DNA of 64,000 nucleotides from Planctomycetota bacterium (GCA_021819825.1 JAKAEZ010000001.1:135600-199599); one strand, 5' to 3'; shown: positions 16,700 through 28,500, counted from the first letter of the stretch. Notes: a model not told the origin generated them from the sequence alone. Program-made: numbers and translations.

Positions 16700-19201
16700 A
16701 TGACGATAACGCGAAATCCCGAGGTCGGTAAGGCAGCCGCCTCCCCGGTTCCGCCGCCGGTGGCACCGGAACTGTCACGGCGCGGCTTTCTGGGAACGGC
16801 ATTGGCGGGAGGCTTATCTGCCGCAATTGCCCCCTTATCCGCACAACGCGCCGCCGGCGCATTGCCCGACGAATTGGCACAGCGGGCGGAGCCATTTGCC
16901 GAACCTTCGGCGGACCTGCTGCGGGATACGGGCCTAAGCAACATCGCGACGCTGGAAGCGTATGAGCGGGCGGTGAATTTATGGGCGGTTACCGATGGCA
17001 AGACGCGCAACAGTCACATTGTTCCGCATTGGCTGCCGGATGGCAAAAGATTCTGGTATGTGGCCACGCGCCAGGGTGGCAGGAAAGAGTATCTGCTGGT
17101 GGATATGCCCGCGGGTACGCGCATGGAAGCGTTTAATCATTTTCGCCTCGCGGATAGTCTGGGCCGCCTAGAGAGGGGAAAAATAAATGCCCATAACCTG
17201 AACATTACGATCACGGCTATCACCGACACCGCGATGGCGTTTAATATGGGAAAACGCGGCTATAACTGCCAACTTGGCGATTACACGATTACACGCCATG
17301 CGCTGTGGAAGGCTCCGGCGATTGCTCCGGCATTTGCCGCAACCAAGCCGAATCGGTGGTCGGCGGAATCTGCACAGTCACCTGACGGCCGCTGGGTTGT
17401 TCATATCCACGATTTCAATGTGTATCTGAAATCGGCAAAGGGCCAACGCGAACAGCAATTAACACATGACGGCAGCGCTGATAATTATTTTGAGCCGCGC
17501 GTGTTCTGGGCCTCCGATTCCCGTAAATTTCTCGTCCTGCGGACTATTCCCGGATTTGATCGGCAGGTTCGGGAACTTGATTACGCGGTGCCGGAAAATG
17601 AAGCGAAGCTGGTTTCATTTTTTTATCAGAAACCGGGAGACAAAGTAGCCATTACCCGCCCGCACCTTTTTGATGTGTCGCACGCAAAAGAAATTCCCCT
17701 AAGCACGGATTTAGCGCCCAATCCATGGAGTATTACGGAGATACGGTGGAATCGTGACGGCCGCTCTTTCACCTATTTATACAATCAGCGCGATCATCAG
17801 GTGATGCGGGTTATCGGCGTGGATGCGAATACCGGGATTTCACGACCGCTGGTACAGGAGATATGCCATGATGGTAAGTCGCCGAAGTTTTTTGATTACT
17901 CGGGAAAACAGTTCACCTTTTATCTGCCGGAAACAGATGAAATGATCTGGATGTCGGAGCGCGACGGATGGAATCATTTATATTTAATTGATTTGCGCAG
18001 CGGCACCGTGCGCCATCGCATAACTTCAGGACAATGGGTTGTGCGGCACGTGGAGCATGTGGACCCGGTGAGGCGACAGGTATGGTTTCAGGCCGGAGGA
18101 ATATTTCCGGATCAGGATCCGTATTTTGTGCATTATTGCCGGGTTAATTTCGACGGATCAGGCCTGACGCATCTCACGACAGCCAACGGCATGCACAACG
18201 TCGAATTTTCTCCGGACCATCGCTTCTGTATTGATACGTGGTCGCGGGTAAACGCGGCACCGGTGATAGAATTACGTAGCGCGGAAACGGGAGCAATGGT
18301 GCGCGAGTTGGAGCGGGCGGACCTGGTGGAATTGCATAAGACGGGACTGCCGTTGCCACAGCCATTTGTGGCCAAAGGCCGCGACGGGACAACCGATATC
18401 TACGGCGTCATATACCGCCCCACGCACTTTGATCCCCGCCGACAATATCCGGTGATTGAACATATTTATGCCGGGCCGCAGAGTGCTTTTGTACCCAAAG
18501 CCTTTAAGCCCTTCCATTGGCCGCAAACCATGGCGGAAATCGGCTTTATTGTGGTGCAGATTGATGGCATGGGTACATCGCACCGCTCGAAGGCCTTTCA
18601 TGATGTGTGCTGGAAAAATCTGGGAGATTCCGGTTTCCCGGATCGAATTTTATGGATTAAGGCGGCGCAGAAAAGTGTTTGCCCGCAAATGGATTTAACC
18701 CGCGTGGGAATTTACGGCACCTCCGCTGGGGGACAAAGCGCGTTGCGGGCGTTGCTGGCGTTTGGCGATTTTTATAAAGTCGGCTCGGCCAACAGCGGCT
18801 GCCATGATAATCGCGTGGATAAAATCTGGTGGAATGAACAATGGATGAGTTGGCCCATCGGCCCGTGGTACGCCCAGCAATCCAATGTCACCAACGCGCA
18901 TAAGCTGGTCGGCAAATTGCAGCTCATCGCGGGCGGGATGGATCATAATGTGGATCCATGCTGCACCATGCAGGTGATTAATGCGCTGGAAAAGGCCAAC
19001 AAGGATTTTGAATTTTTGTTTGTTCCGCCCGGGCATCACGGTGCCGCGGGCTATCATTGGCAGTACACGTGGCGGCAGGTGCGCGATTTTATGGTGCGGA
19101 ACTTATGGGGAATTCAACCGCGGCGGGGGAAGGTTCTACCGTTGGCACAGGCACCATTATCAATTCCCGATGAATTGGAAATAACCGCTCACGAAGCATA
19201 A
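16700..19201 (+). CDS. Tat-exported S9 family peptidase (DPP IV-like)
   Basis: The 833-aa protein begins with a twin-arginine signal, SRRGFLGTALAGGLSAAIAPL (about residues 29-49), so it is probably exported folded. Residues about 90-540 form the DPP IV N-terminal beta-propeller (ITEIRWNRDGRSFTYLYN, FYLPETDEMIWMSERDGWNHLYL). The C-terminal alpha/beta-hydrolase carries the S9 triad: Ser in GIYGTSAGGQSA (about 674), Asp in GGMDHNVDP (about 747) and His in PPGHHGAAGYHW (about 778). It would trim peptides N-terminally in the periplasm. The gene stands alone, divergent from the alkyltransferase and convergent with the efflux operon. Confidence 0.92.
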   Translation: MTITRNPEVGKAAASPVPPPVAPELSRRGFLGTALAGGLSAAIAPLSAQRAAGALPDELAQRAEPFAEPSADLLRDTGLSNIATLEAYERAVNLWAVTDGKTRNSHIVPHWLPDGKRFWYVATRQGGRKEYLLVDMPAGTRMEAFNHFRLADSLGRLERGKINAHNLNITITAITDTAMAFNMGKRGYNCQLGDYTITRHALWKAPAIAPAFAATKPNRWSAESAQSPDGRWVVHIHDFNVYLKSAKGQREQQLTHDGSADNYFEPRVFWASDSRKFLVLRTIPGFDRQVRELDYAVPENEAKLVSFFYQKPGDKVAITRPHLFDVSHAKEIPLSTDLAPNPWSITEIRWNRDGRSFTYLYNQRDHQVMRVIGVDANTGISRPLVQEICHDGKSPKFFDYSGKQFTFYLPETDEMIWMSERDGWNHLYLIDLRSGTVRHRITSGQWVVRHVEHVDPVRRQVWFQAGGIFPDQDPYFVHYCRVNFDGSGLTHLTTANGMHNVEFSPDHRFCIDTWSRVNAAPVIELRSAETGAMVRELERADLVELHKTGLPLPQPFVAKGRDGTTDIYGVIYRPTHFDPRRQYPVIEHIYAGPQSAFVPKAFKPFHWPQTMAEIGFIVVQIDGMGTSHRSKAFHDVCWKNLGDSGFPDRILWIKAAQKSVCPQMDLTRVGIYGTSAGGQSALRALLAFGDFYKVGSANSGCHDNRVDKIWWNEQWMSWPIGPWYAQQSNVTNAHKLVGKLQLIAGGMDHNVDPCCTMQVINALEKANKDFEFLFVPPGHHGAAGYHWQYTWRQVRDFMVRNLWGIQPRRGKVLPLAQAPLSIPDELEITAHEA

Positions 19202-19272
19202 CCTGCGCCTGTCCGAAGATCGACGCGCTGCAAGATATTCCGCAAACCCATGTCCGATGAACTGCGGCCTTA

Positions 19273-22200
19273 TTAATGTGCGGCGCCGGGATGCGATTCC
19301 TCCGCGGTGGGTTCAATTTTTTCCTTGCGGCTGGCGACAAAGGTGTAGACTACCGGGATCACGTACAGCGAAAATAGACAGCCGATGGAGAGGCCACTGG
19401 CGATCATCAAGCCCATATCAAACCGGCTGACCGCGCCGGCACCCGATGCAACTAAAAGAGGCACTACGCCCAGCACCATGGCTCCAGTGGTCATGAGAAT
19501 GGGCCGCAGCCGAACGGCGGAGGCATGGATGATAGCCTCCGAAAGATTCATGCCCTCATTTTCTTGGAGCTTGTTGGCAAATTCCACGATCAAAATGCCC
19601 TGTTTGGTAATTAATCCGATCAGGGTAATCAGACCGACTTCGGTATAGATATTTAACTTTGCCACACCGATGAACATGAACAGCGCCGCACCAAAAATCG
19701 ACATCGGCACGGTAAACATAACAATAAGCGGATCACGGAAGCTTTCAAATTGCGCTGCCATGAGCAAGAAAATAAGTATAATCGCCAGGATAAAAGTGAT
19801 GTAGATGGCATTTCCTTGCTGCTCAAATTGTCGGGACTCTCCGGCATAGTGCGCCGCATAACCCGTGGGAAATAAGGATTGAAGCGTGGAATGCAAATAG
19901 GCCAACGCACTGCCCATGCTGGTGCCCGGTGCCGGGACAGCGGAAATAGTCACAGAATTAAGCTGTTGAAACTGCGGCAAAAATTCCGGCTCAACGAGGT
20001 GGTGGATCGTCACAACGGTGGAAAGCGGGACCATTTGGCCGCCGGCCGTCTGGATATAAATGCGTTTGAGCATAGAGGCGGTGGCCCGCAGATTATCCGG
20101 AAGTTGGGGAATGACCTTGTAGGTGTGTCCCTGCAGATCAAAGCGATTGACGTAATTTCCTCCCAGCAAGGGCTGGAGATCTGCCGCCAACTCGCTATTG
20201 TTAAGCCCCAGCGCCGCCACCAGGCTGTGATTAATCGTTAATTTAACCTGCGGTGCGTCGTATCTTAAATCCTTCTCAACAAATAAGAATTTTCCACTTT
20301 TCTCGGCAGCGGCAATGATTTTTCCGGCTGCCTGATCCAAGTCTTTATATCCCTTGGTGGAAGTAATAACAAATTGCACCGGCAAGCCAAATGGTGCCCC
20401 CGGAATGGACGGCAGGGGAAAATCGGTGGTTTGTAAACCAGCGACCTTCGAAAGCTTCTGCTGAAATGGAGCGGTGAGCTGCATTTGCGTAACCGTCCGC
20501 TGATTCCATGGTTTCAGCAACATGCCCCCGATTAAGCCGTTGTAGCCGGGCGTTAAAGGCGAAAACCCATTAATCTGAAACACCTGTTGGGTTTCCGGGA
20601 AACTCTGGCAGATCTTTCGAATCTGTGTCGCATAAGCAGTCATGTAATGCAGCGTCGCAGTTGGAGGGCCAATTCCAGAGAAAAATAAAATCCCCTGGTC
20701 CTCGGTCGGTGCCAGTTCGCTTTGGCTTTCCATGAGCATAAATGGAATACTGACGAATAACACCAGCGCCATTATCAGCACCAGCCAACGAAAAGCCAGG
20801 ACGGTGTGCAATGAGCGCTCATAACCATGGCGCAACTTCATGAACAGCATGTCGAGAAAATGAACCAGCCCATGCTCAGAGGTTGGTTTAAGTGCTCTGC
20901 TGCTAAGCATGGGGGAGAGTGTTAATGCGACAATCATCGACATAAACACTGTGAAAACAAGAGTGAATGCAAACTCGGTGAACAGACTTCCGGTTAGGCC
21001 TCCCATAAATCCGATCGGTGCGAAAACCGCGGCAAGACTTGTGGACATAATAAGAATTGGGCCGGCAAGTTCGCGAGCGCCTAAAATCGCAGCGCGCACG
21101 GGTGGAAGGCCCTCATCCACATGTCGGTGGATATTTTCGACGATAATAATTGCGTCATCCACCACTAGACCGATCGCCAGGATGACCGCCAGGAGTGTCA
21201 GCAAATTGATGGTAAAGCCGAAGGTGATCATCAGGATTCCGGCACCGATGATAGACAGGGGAATTGCCACCGCCGGAATTAACAGCGAGCGGACAGATCC
21301 CAGGAACAGAAAGATAACCAATACAACAATGCCCAGCGTGATCAGTAGCGTGTGTTCGACTTCCGAAATGGCGGCTTTAATGTAAACCGTGCCATCATAG
21401 GGAACTGCGGCGTGAAGACCGGCGGGCAGATTCGCTTCGATCTGCCGCAGCGCGGTGTGCACTTCGTGGCCAAGGGTAAGACTGTTGGCGGAAGGCGATG
21501 GAAATACGCCAATAAATGTCGCGGGGACTCCGCTCATGAACACGCTTTGATTGTAATTCTGCGCGCCGAGTTGCACATCGGCCACATCTTTAAGGCGAAT
21601 GGGGACAGCATTGACATATTTCACCACGAGGTTTCGAAATTCGGACAGATTGCTGATGGATGTGTTGGCCGTAATGACTTGCGCAATATTTTTCCCGCGA
21701 ATCCGACCAATCGCGGAAACGAAATTATTACTGGTCAACGCAGCTGAAACATCCGCCGGTGTAAGTCCAAGGGCCGCGAGTTTAGCCGGCTTAAGCCAAA
21801 CCCGTAAAGCGAAACTATTACCGCTGGAACCGGTGCCCGAGGGTAATATCTGCGCTTGACTGACGCCGGGAAGCGATTGAATTTTAGGCTGAACCACCCG
21901 TAGCAGATAATCATCGATTTGCTGCTGGTTCATGGTCTTACTGGCAAATGCCAGATACATCAAAGCTCTGGCATCTCCGACTTCTTCGTTAATGACCGGA
22001 GCCTGACTGGCGGGCGGCAACTGGCTGGCCACCTGCTGTACTTTGGCCAGAATTTGTGCCACAGCCGCATTCGGATCGGAATTCAACACCATGTTACAGG
22101 TAATGGTGGACGTACTTTCCGAACTCGATGTGGTCATGTAATCAATGTTCGGTGCCTGGGCGACAGCCTGCTCAAGCCGTGAGGTGATATAAGCTTGAAC

Positions 22201-22374
22201 CTGTGCCGGGTCCGCTCCGGGATACGAGGTGCTCACTGTGACAATCGTGCTGGTAATCGTGGGGTATTCCTGCGTAGTCATGCTCATCCATGCGCGCAAT
22301 CCCAATACCAGAATGATGAGATTAATAGCGCTGGCCAACACCCAACGCTTGATAAATAAATCAGTGAATTTCAT
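19273..22374 (-). CDS. RND efflux pump, inner membrane HAE1 subunit
   Basis: The 1033-aa protein is full length for AcrB/MexB-type multidrug pumps. It has the N-terminal helix FTDLFIKRWVLASAINLIILVLGLRAW, two porter-domain halves and twelve predicted helices. The proton relay residues are visible: GLVVDDAIIIVENIHRH in TM4 (two Asp) and LITKQGILIVEFANKLQ in TM10 (Lys). Substrates are exported with proton antiport through the adaptor and outer membrane factor encoded just upstream on the same strand. The gap to the adaptor gene is 18 bp. HAE1 (organic substrate) type is inferred over heavy-metal type from the overall motifs. Confidence 0.95.
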   Translation of the reverse strand: MKFTDLFIKRWVLASAINLIILVLGLRAWMSMTTQEYPTITSTIVTVSTSYPGADPAQVQAYITSRLEQAVAQAPNIDYMTTSSSESTSTITCNMVLNSDPNAAVAQILAKVQQVASQLPPASQAPVINEEVGDARALMYLAFASKTMNQQQIDDYLLRVVQPKIQSLPGVSQAQILPSGTGSSGNSFALRVWLKPAKLAALGLTPADVSAALTSNNFVSAIGRIRGKNIAQVITANTSISNLSEFRNLVVKYVNAVPIRLKDVADVQLGAQNYNQSVFMSGVPATFIGVFPSPSANSLTLGHEVHTALRQIEANLPAGLHAAVPYDGTVYIKAAISEVEHTLLITLGIVVLVIFLFLGSVRSLLIPAVAIPLSIIGAGILMITFGFTINLLTLLAVILAIGLVVDDAIIIVENIHRHVDEGLPPVRAAILGARELAGPILIMSTSLAAVFAPIGFMGGLTGSLFTEFAFTLVFTVFMSMIVALTLSPMLSSRALKPTSEHGLVHFLDMLFMKLRHGYERSLHTVLAFRWLVLIMALVLFVSIPFMLMESQSELAPTEDQGILFFSGIGPPTATLHYMTAYATQIRKICQSFPETQQVFQINGFSPLTPGYNGLIGGMLLKPWNQRTVTQMQLTAPFQQKLSKVAGLQTTDFPLPSIPGAPFGLPVQFVITSTKGYKDLDQAAGKIIAAAEKSGKFLFVEKDLRYDAPQVKLTINHSLVAALGLNNSELAADLQPLLGGNYVNRFDLQGHTYKVIPQLPDNLRATASMLKRIYIQTAGGQMVPLSTVVTIHHLVEPEFLPQFQQLNSVTISAVPAPGTSMGSALAYLHSTLQSLFPTGYAAHYAGESRQFEQQGNAIYITFILAIILIFLLMAAQFESFRDPLIVMFTVPMSIFGAALFMFIGVAKLNIYTEVGLITLIGLITKQGILIVEFANKLQENEGMNLSEAIIHASAVRLRPILMTTGAMVLGVVPLLVASGAGAVSRFDMGLMIASGLSIGCLFSLYVIPVVYTFVASRKEKIEPTAEESHPGAAH

Positions 22375-22392
22375 TTAAATTCAAGCCTTGCC

Positions 22393-23493
22393 TTATGGTT
22401 TAATTGTGTTATTCACTGCGACTACCGCGCCAGGGCGCAGTTTCACCTGACCGGCGATCACTACCACTTCGCCGGCCTTAAGCCCCGACATCACAACAAC
22501 GTCATTGCCGATCGGGTTGCCAGCCTTGACCAGCACGGACTCGACCGTCAACGTCGGTTTTCCAGCTTTCATGGTTTTATGAACCACATACACGTAGTCC
22601 CCGAATGTGTTATAGGTAATGGCGTCAGCATTGACCACCAGCGATTTGGTGTTTACGCCCGTAAGCAGGGTTACGCGGCCGAATAAACCGGGCTTCAGCA
22701 GCAGTCGCTTATTGGCCAGGACAGCCTGCATCTGAATATTACGGGACGCAACATCCACTTGCGAGGATAGGGCTTCAACCTTCCCGGTAAACACCTGGCC
22801 TCTGTAGGCATCCACCTTGAACTTAACCGTCTCTCCAATGTGTAGTTTATCCAGCTCATTTTGTGGAATTGAAAAATCCAGATACAACGGCGTCCAGGTG
22901 TTGAGAGCCACAATCGGCGTCCCCGGTGACACATATTGGCCCAAGCTTACCTGCCGGAGTCCCAAATAACCGGTAAACGGAGCGGTAATCGCCAGCTTTT
23001 CGAGCGTCGCACGGTCTCCCGCGACCTGGGCCTTGGCCTGCAGCAGTGCGGCCTGATTGGCATCCAGCGTGGCCTGTGCGGCTGCGCGGTGCTTCATGAG
23101 ATTCTCTGTACGCAACAGGTTGGTTTTAGCAAGCGATTCGGCGGCCAGGTCGGCTTTCAGTTGCGCCAACTGCGTGGTGTTATCAATCTGCACCAGCTTC
23201 TGGCCGGCTTTAATCATCTGGCCGGAATGAAAATATATGGCCGTGACATTTCCGGAAATCTGGGCTGACACCTGCACCCCTTGAACCGCAGTAAGGCTGC
23301 CGACAATGTGAATGGCCTGCGGCACAATATCCGATCTTACAATTCCGGTTGAAACCGTGACCGGCGGCACCGGCATATGGGCAATCGCGTAGGCAATCTT
23401 TCTGTTGACCATCAATTTGAATTCAAACAAACCGATGATTACCGCAAGAAATATTGCCAGCACAATAACGGAAATAATAATACGTTTAGCCAT
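22393..23493 (-). CDS. RND efflux periplasmic adaptor subunit
   Basis: The 366-aa membrane fusion protein has an N-terminal signal anchor (MAKRIIISVIVLAIFLAVIIGLFEF) and a lipoyl-like half (VSAQISGNVTAIYFHSGQMIKAGQKLVQID). A coiled-coil hairpin rich in Ala, Gln and Leu follows, with the second lipoyl half (AITAPFTGYLGLRQVSLGQYVSPGTPIVAL) and the barrel domains after it. It links the inner membrane pump to the outer membrane factor. It is the middle gene of a three-gene operon, 20 bp from the upstream gene. Confidence 0.93.
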   Translation of the reverse strand: MAKRIIISVIVLAIFLAVIIGLFEFKLMVNRKIAYAIAHMPVPPVTVSTGIVRSDIVPQAIHIVGSLTAVQGVQVSAQISGNVTAIYFHSGQMIKAGQKLVQIDNTTQLAQLKADLAAESLAKTNLLRTENLMKHRAAAQATLDANQAALLQAKAQVAGDRATLEKLAITAPFTGYLGLRQVSLGQYVSPGTPIVALNTWTPLYLDFSIPQNELDKLHIGETVKFKVDAYRGQVFTGKVEALSSQVDVASRNIQMQAVLANKRLLLKPGLFGRVTLLTGVNTKSLVVNADAITYNTFGDYVYVVHKTMKAGKPTLTVESVLVKAGNPIGNDVVVMSGLKAGEVVVIAGQVKLRPGAVVAVNNTIKP

Positions 23494-23513
23494 AATCTAT
23501 GCGGACCTCCGCT

Positions 23514-25106
23514 TTACTTTCCAACCGTCGGCTGCGTTGTTGCAGGCCGGGTCATCTGAGTTTTGGAAACTTTAACCACCGAATCTTTATGAATCGTTCG
23601 ATATTGCTTGGGCCACCAACCCCCGCCCATGGCCACGAATAATGCGGCGGTATCCTGGTAACGTTGGGCTTGCGCCGTTACCACTGCCAGGCGGGATTGC
23701 TGATATTGCACCTGAGCCGTCAGCAACGTGGTGTAATCCACCGAGCCGGCCTTGTATTCCCAGCGTGCCAGCTTGTAAGCACGAAATGCCGATACATAAG
23801 CCTGTTGTTGGTATCTCAATGTTTGGGCATCATTTTGTACCGCACGCAGGGCATTGGCCACTTGGGCAAAATCATTGAGTATTGTGGACTGGTAATCCGC
23901 CACAACCGCCTTGAGTGCGGCCTGGGCCGCCCGCTTATTGGCACGCAACGTACCACCGTCAAAAATTGTTTGCGTCAGGCTGCCGGCAATAGACCAGATT
24001 AAGCTCGAGGCATCAAAGAAATTGGCGATTCGCCCATTTTCAAATCCGATATCCCCGGTAATCTGTATCAACGGATACATTTTTGCCACCGCTTCACCCA
24101 CCTGCGCATCACCTGCCTTTAGCTGCGCTTCGGCTGATAATATATCCGGCCGCTGATGGACCAGTGCGGACGGCAGAGATACCGGTAGTGTGGGCGGAAG
24201 ATTTAATGAATTCAAATTCAATACAGGAATATGGGCTTGAGATGGAATTCGCCCCAGCAAAATAGCCAACGCATGGCGCGCCGCTGCTAGAGACTGCTGC
24301 AACGGAGGCAATGTCGCCTCTGTGGCGGCAACCTGGCTTTCCTGATTGACGACATCCAAGTATGTCACCGCACCAAGGTGGTATTGCTGCCGGACAATCT
24401 TGAGAATGTTTTGCTCATTGCGAACCAGTGACTGGGTGGTTTTTACTCTGGCTTCCAGTGAAGCCACCTCGATTGCGGTGGTCACCGTATTGCCTTCCAG
24501 CGTTAAATATGCTTCCTGCAGAGCATAGCGTTGCTGATCTTCCTGTGCCTTGAAAGAGTGCATGACAATGCGGTTAAGACCAAATATATCCGGATCGTAA
24601 CTGACCTGCAGATCGCCGGTATAAAGGGAAAATGTTCGTGTTGGACCGCCAAAGCCCGCACCGCTTTGTCTTTGCCGCTGAGCATTTGTACCCAGCGAAA
24701 CCTGTGGAAAAAAAATTCCCTCCACAGACTTAAGGTTCTGGTGGGCTTCTTCCAGTGTGGCTTGAGACGCCGCCAGTGTGGGACTGTTTTTAATAGCCCG
24801 GTGTACCAGAGTATCAATGGCGTTGGAGTTATAAAGTTTCCACCAGCGGGCCTCAACTTTTGCGCCATACGCGAATGCCTGTGCTCTACCGGCATGCCCC
24901 ACTCCCGCGATGGCTTTAATTTGCTTTGGCCCCCTGTGGGACGTGTACGATTTTACAACAGGTGCCGCGGGAACTTTTAATGGTGGCTCAAAAGAGCACC
25001 CCGCAGGAATCGCCAAAGCCGATACCATAAGCAACATGAACCGAAATTCCGACCTGCTGCGACGGAGGAACGATGGAAAATTTGCTTGGGTGGGAAACAG
25101 CTTCAT
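23514..25106 (-). CDS. NodT/TolC-type outer membrane efflux lipoprotein
   Basis: This 530-aa protein is the outer membrane channel of the efflux operon. It has a signal sequence ending in a lipobox-like SALAIPAGC (about residues 29-37) and so is probably lipidated. It then shows the two repeated outer membrane efflux domains of the NodT family: SPTLAASQATLEEAHQNLKSVEG and the PDILSAEAQLKAGDAQVGEAVAKMYP segment. The C-terminal tail (RTIHKDSVVKVSKTQMTRP) is an unusual extension. It is the first gene after the promoter at 25172-25200. Confidence 0.92.
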   Translation of the reverse strand: MKLFPTQANFPSFLRRSRSEFRFMLLMVSALAIPAGCSFEPPLKVPAAPVVKSYTSHRGPKQIKAIAGVGHAGRAQAFAYGAKVEARWWKLYNSNAIDTLVHRAIKNSPTLAASQATLEEAHQNLKSVEGIFFPQVSLGTNAQRQRQSGAGFGGPTRTFSLYTGDLQVSYDPDIFGLNRIVMHSFKAQEDQQRYALQEAYLTLEGNTVTTAIEVASLEARVKTTQSLVRNEQNILKIVRQQYHLGAVTYLDVVNQESQVAATEATLPPLQQSLAAARHALAILLGRIPSQAHIPVLNLNSLNLPPTLPVSLPSALVHQRPDILSAEAQLKAGDAQVGEAVAKMYPLIQITGDIGFENGRIANFFDASSLIWSIAGSLTQTIFDGGTLRANKRAAQAALKAVVADYQSTILNDFAQVANALRAVQNDAQTLRYQQQAYVSAFRAYKLARWEYKAGSVDYTTLLTAQVQYQQSRLAVVTAQAQRYQDTAALFVAMGGGWWPKQYRTIHKDSVVKVSKTQMTRPATTQPTVGK

Positions 25107-25171
25107 CCCCTTAACGAATTACCCTGCCAACACCTAACTCCCCGGTACTTCCCGGAGAATCATTTGGCGGA

Positions 25172-25200
25172 AGTATAGTCGCGAAAGCGACAGAGGTCAA
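25172..25200 (-). promoter_or_regulatory. Sigma70-type promoter of the RND efflux operon
   Basis: On the minus strand TTGACC (25200-25195) is followed after 17 bp by TATACT (25177-25172). Both hexamers match the consensus at five of six positions. Transcription would start near 25165, about 60 bases before the first start codon. Confidence 0.75.
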
Positions 25201-25567
25201 ATTATCATTTGAAATCTCTATTTTGTGCCTTTGCCGTCATCGTAGACGCTAGAAAAATAAAGGGCAAGTTTCATAGCAACGGGAGAGCTTTGGGACACAT
25301 TTTTTGCGAGTTTTGAGATAATATCAAGCAGGATCAGCGAAGCAACTGCGATGCTCTTATCGGTCGATAATACAGATTGCGGGCAATATTGCCGATAATG
25401 ATACTGGTGATGGTGTCCAGGTGCGGCTGTCGCCGATGCGCTATCGATAGTGGCGAGCAAGCCGCCGGCGGGAACCCCGGGTTCGCGTTACTGATGAGCG
25501 TGAGGTTGGCGGCTTTTCCATTAAGCCAGCGGATTGGAATAAAGAAGGGAATGAGGTTCATTCAGGC
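25201..25567. other. Spacer between divergent efflux and signalling genes
   Basis: No gene is supported in this spacer. It should contain the promoter of the GGDEF/EAL gene, but I see no clear hexamer pair. A purine-rich stretch (AAGAAGGGAATGAGG) precedes its ATG. Confidence 0.4.
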
Positions 25568-28500
25568 ATGAGCGATCCATTAACAGCCTTTATGCAACGG
25601 CTGAAACACCCAACGAAATTTGCCATCGTAGGTTTTGCGCTTTTGCTGACCGTCGCGATTCCGCTTTATCAACTGTACGAATCACAGACCAGCAAAATAC
25701 ACACCGCGCAAATGGAATCCACGTGGGCGCGCTACAGCCAGTCGATTATTAAGTTAATGACTTTGATCCAGGCGCATGAACAGGCCGTTGTCGCCGCGGA
25801 TCGGCGTGAATTCCTACCCTCCGGAAAAAGGGCAACCACTGGTGATGAAATTGACTATCTGATAGTGAATATTGGGCGACAAAACCGAAATCTTTCCGGT
25901 GCACTACATGTGCACGGATTATGGAAGGTCGTCATTAAGAACTGGTACAAGTTGAAATCAGCCGACAACACATTACCACCGCGGCTTTTAGTTCCACGAT
26001 ACACGGATGAATTATCGCATATTTGGAATATCGCTTTGGTCGCCTCGGATTATGCCCAACTGCGGCATGATCACGATCCGTCGACGCTTGGCATGATACG
26101 CATTGTGCGCAAGCAAATTCCTGATGCGCTTTCCGACGTTGGCAAGCTGCGCATGTTATTACTTGAAAATCCGCGAACGCTCACGCAGGCGCTGGCTCAA
26201 AGTAAACGCATCCGCAACCTGATCGAGCGTCTTCACTGGGGAGATATAAGATCACTTCGGCACAACCTTCAATTGCCGGTGCAAACAAGTCCTGATTTCC
26301 TGACACTCATGACCTCTCATATATCCCAGCTTTCGGTCCTTAGCCGAAATCTCATGCGGCTGTCGGACAAGCCGGGTATCCTCGACTCGGACACGCGGCT
26401 CCGACTACTTTTTGTTGCTGACAACATTGCGGAAAATATTTCCGGCACATCAACTCTGGCCATGCACTGGTTGCAAAATATGCTCACCGCCAGACTTGCA
26501 AACTTACGCTTCTGGCTGGCGGTCACGGTGGGCATGACCCTGACGATTGCCGCAATCATGGCGTTTTTATTTATTTCCATGTATCGGTCATTAATTGGCG
26601 CGATCATGGAACGCAGCACAGCCGAGAGGCGGGTTCGCCAAATACGCGATTTGTATGATGCCCTTAGCCAGACCAACCGGCTCATCGCCCATCATTGCCG
26701 TCAGGAAGAACTATTTTCAGAGGTATGTCAGATTATTGTGAGGCTGGGGCATTTTGATCTCGCGGCAATTGTCACGTTGGATTCGACCACCAGCCATCTG
26801 GTACCGGTCGCCAGCGCCGGACCAGCAGTGAGCACGTACTTAAATCGCATCGTGTCGGCTGATGACAATTCGTTGCCCTCGGGCTGCCAGCCTATCGACA
26901 ATTGCCTAACAACGGGCAAACCCGTCATCATTAATCGACTGGAGTTTTTGTCACCGTCGCGTGAATGGGAAATCCAAGCGGTTCAAGCGAACCTTAAATC
27001 AGCGGCCGCATTTCCCCTGGTCCGCCATGGCGCGGTCGTAGGTGCCCTGGCGATTTATTGTTCCGCGCAGGAAAGATTTGACGACCAATTCACTAATTTG
27101 CTGACGGAAATTTCCAATGGAGTATCATTTGCCATCGAAGATAGAGCACGCGAAGATTTTCGCAAGGCTTCCGATCAGGCCCTGCGAGATTCTGAGCAGC
27201 GTTATCACGTGGTCATGGAGGCTGCCGGCGATGCGATTATTCTGTCGGAAAGTGATGGGCGGATTATTGAAGCCAACCGTCGGGCGCTGGATCAACTGGG
27301 ATATACCCGCGAAGAGCTTTTGCGTATGCCCGCGACCGCCCTGTTCCCCAAAAATCAGCACTCAGAAATCTTAGCCAGATATGTCAAAATCCTGCTTACC
27401 GGCCGAACGGTGGATTCTAATGTCACCATTCTCCGCAAAGATCAACGCACTTTTCCGGCCGATGCCGTTGAATCGCGCGTGGACCTTCAAGGCCGTCATT
27501 TGATATTAAGCATTTTCCGGGATGTCAGCGAACGCAAGGCGGCGGAAGAACGCATACATTATCTGGCCTTTCATGACGCCCTGACGGGTTTGCCGAACCG
27601 CACGCTGCTAATCGACCGCATTGAACAGGCCATTCGGGAAGCGCAGCGCCGGGACAGCCTGGTGGGTATTCTCTTTCTGGATCTGGACAATTTCAAAACG
27701 GTCAACGATACCCTGGGTCACGATTTTGGCGACGAACTTCTGCAAGGTGCGGCCATGCGCATTCGCAGCGCATTGCGCGCCGAAGACACCCTAGCCCGAT
27801 TGGGCGGTGATGAATTTATTGTTCTGATAACTGATCCACAGTCACCGGCGGATGTGGCGGTGGTTTCCCAGAAAATTATCGACGCCATGAATGTCCCGTT
27901 TGTCATAGCGGGCCACACCTTCCATATTACATGCAGCATCGGCATGAGCGTGTTCCCGCGGGATGGCAAGGACAGCGGCGTATTGCTGCGGACCGCAGAT
28001 GAAGCGCTTTATGAAGTGAAGAAAGAGGGCCGTAATCGTGCGACATTCCATACCCCGGAAATGCACGAAGCGGCGGTTGAATCAATCCGGCTGGAAAATG
28101 ACCTGCGCGAAGCGATCAGGCTGGATCAGTTCGTCCTGCATTATCAGCCGGTGATAAATCTTCAGACCGGGCGGATCGTCAGCGCTGAAGCCCTGATTCG
28201 CTGGCTGCATCCTGAACGCGGACTGATTTCTCCCTTGCGCTTTATTCCGTTGGCTGAAGAAAAAGGATTAATACTTATCCTGGGCGAATGGGTCATGCGC
28301 ACCGCGTGCGAACAAAATCGACAGTGGCAACTTGCGGGTCTTCCGGTGGTTCCAATTGCCGTAAATCTTTCCGCACTGCAATGCCGCGAGCCTTCACTGG
28401 AAAATACCGTTCGAACTATCCTGAAGGAAACCGGCGTGGACCCGTCACTGCTGGAGTTGGAAATCACCGAAGGAACATTGATGCAGCAGACCGATGCGTT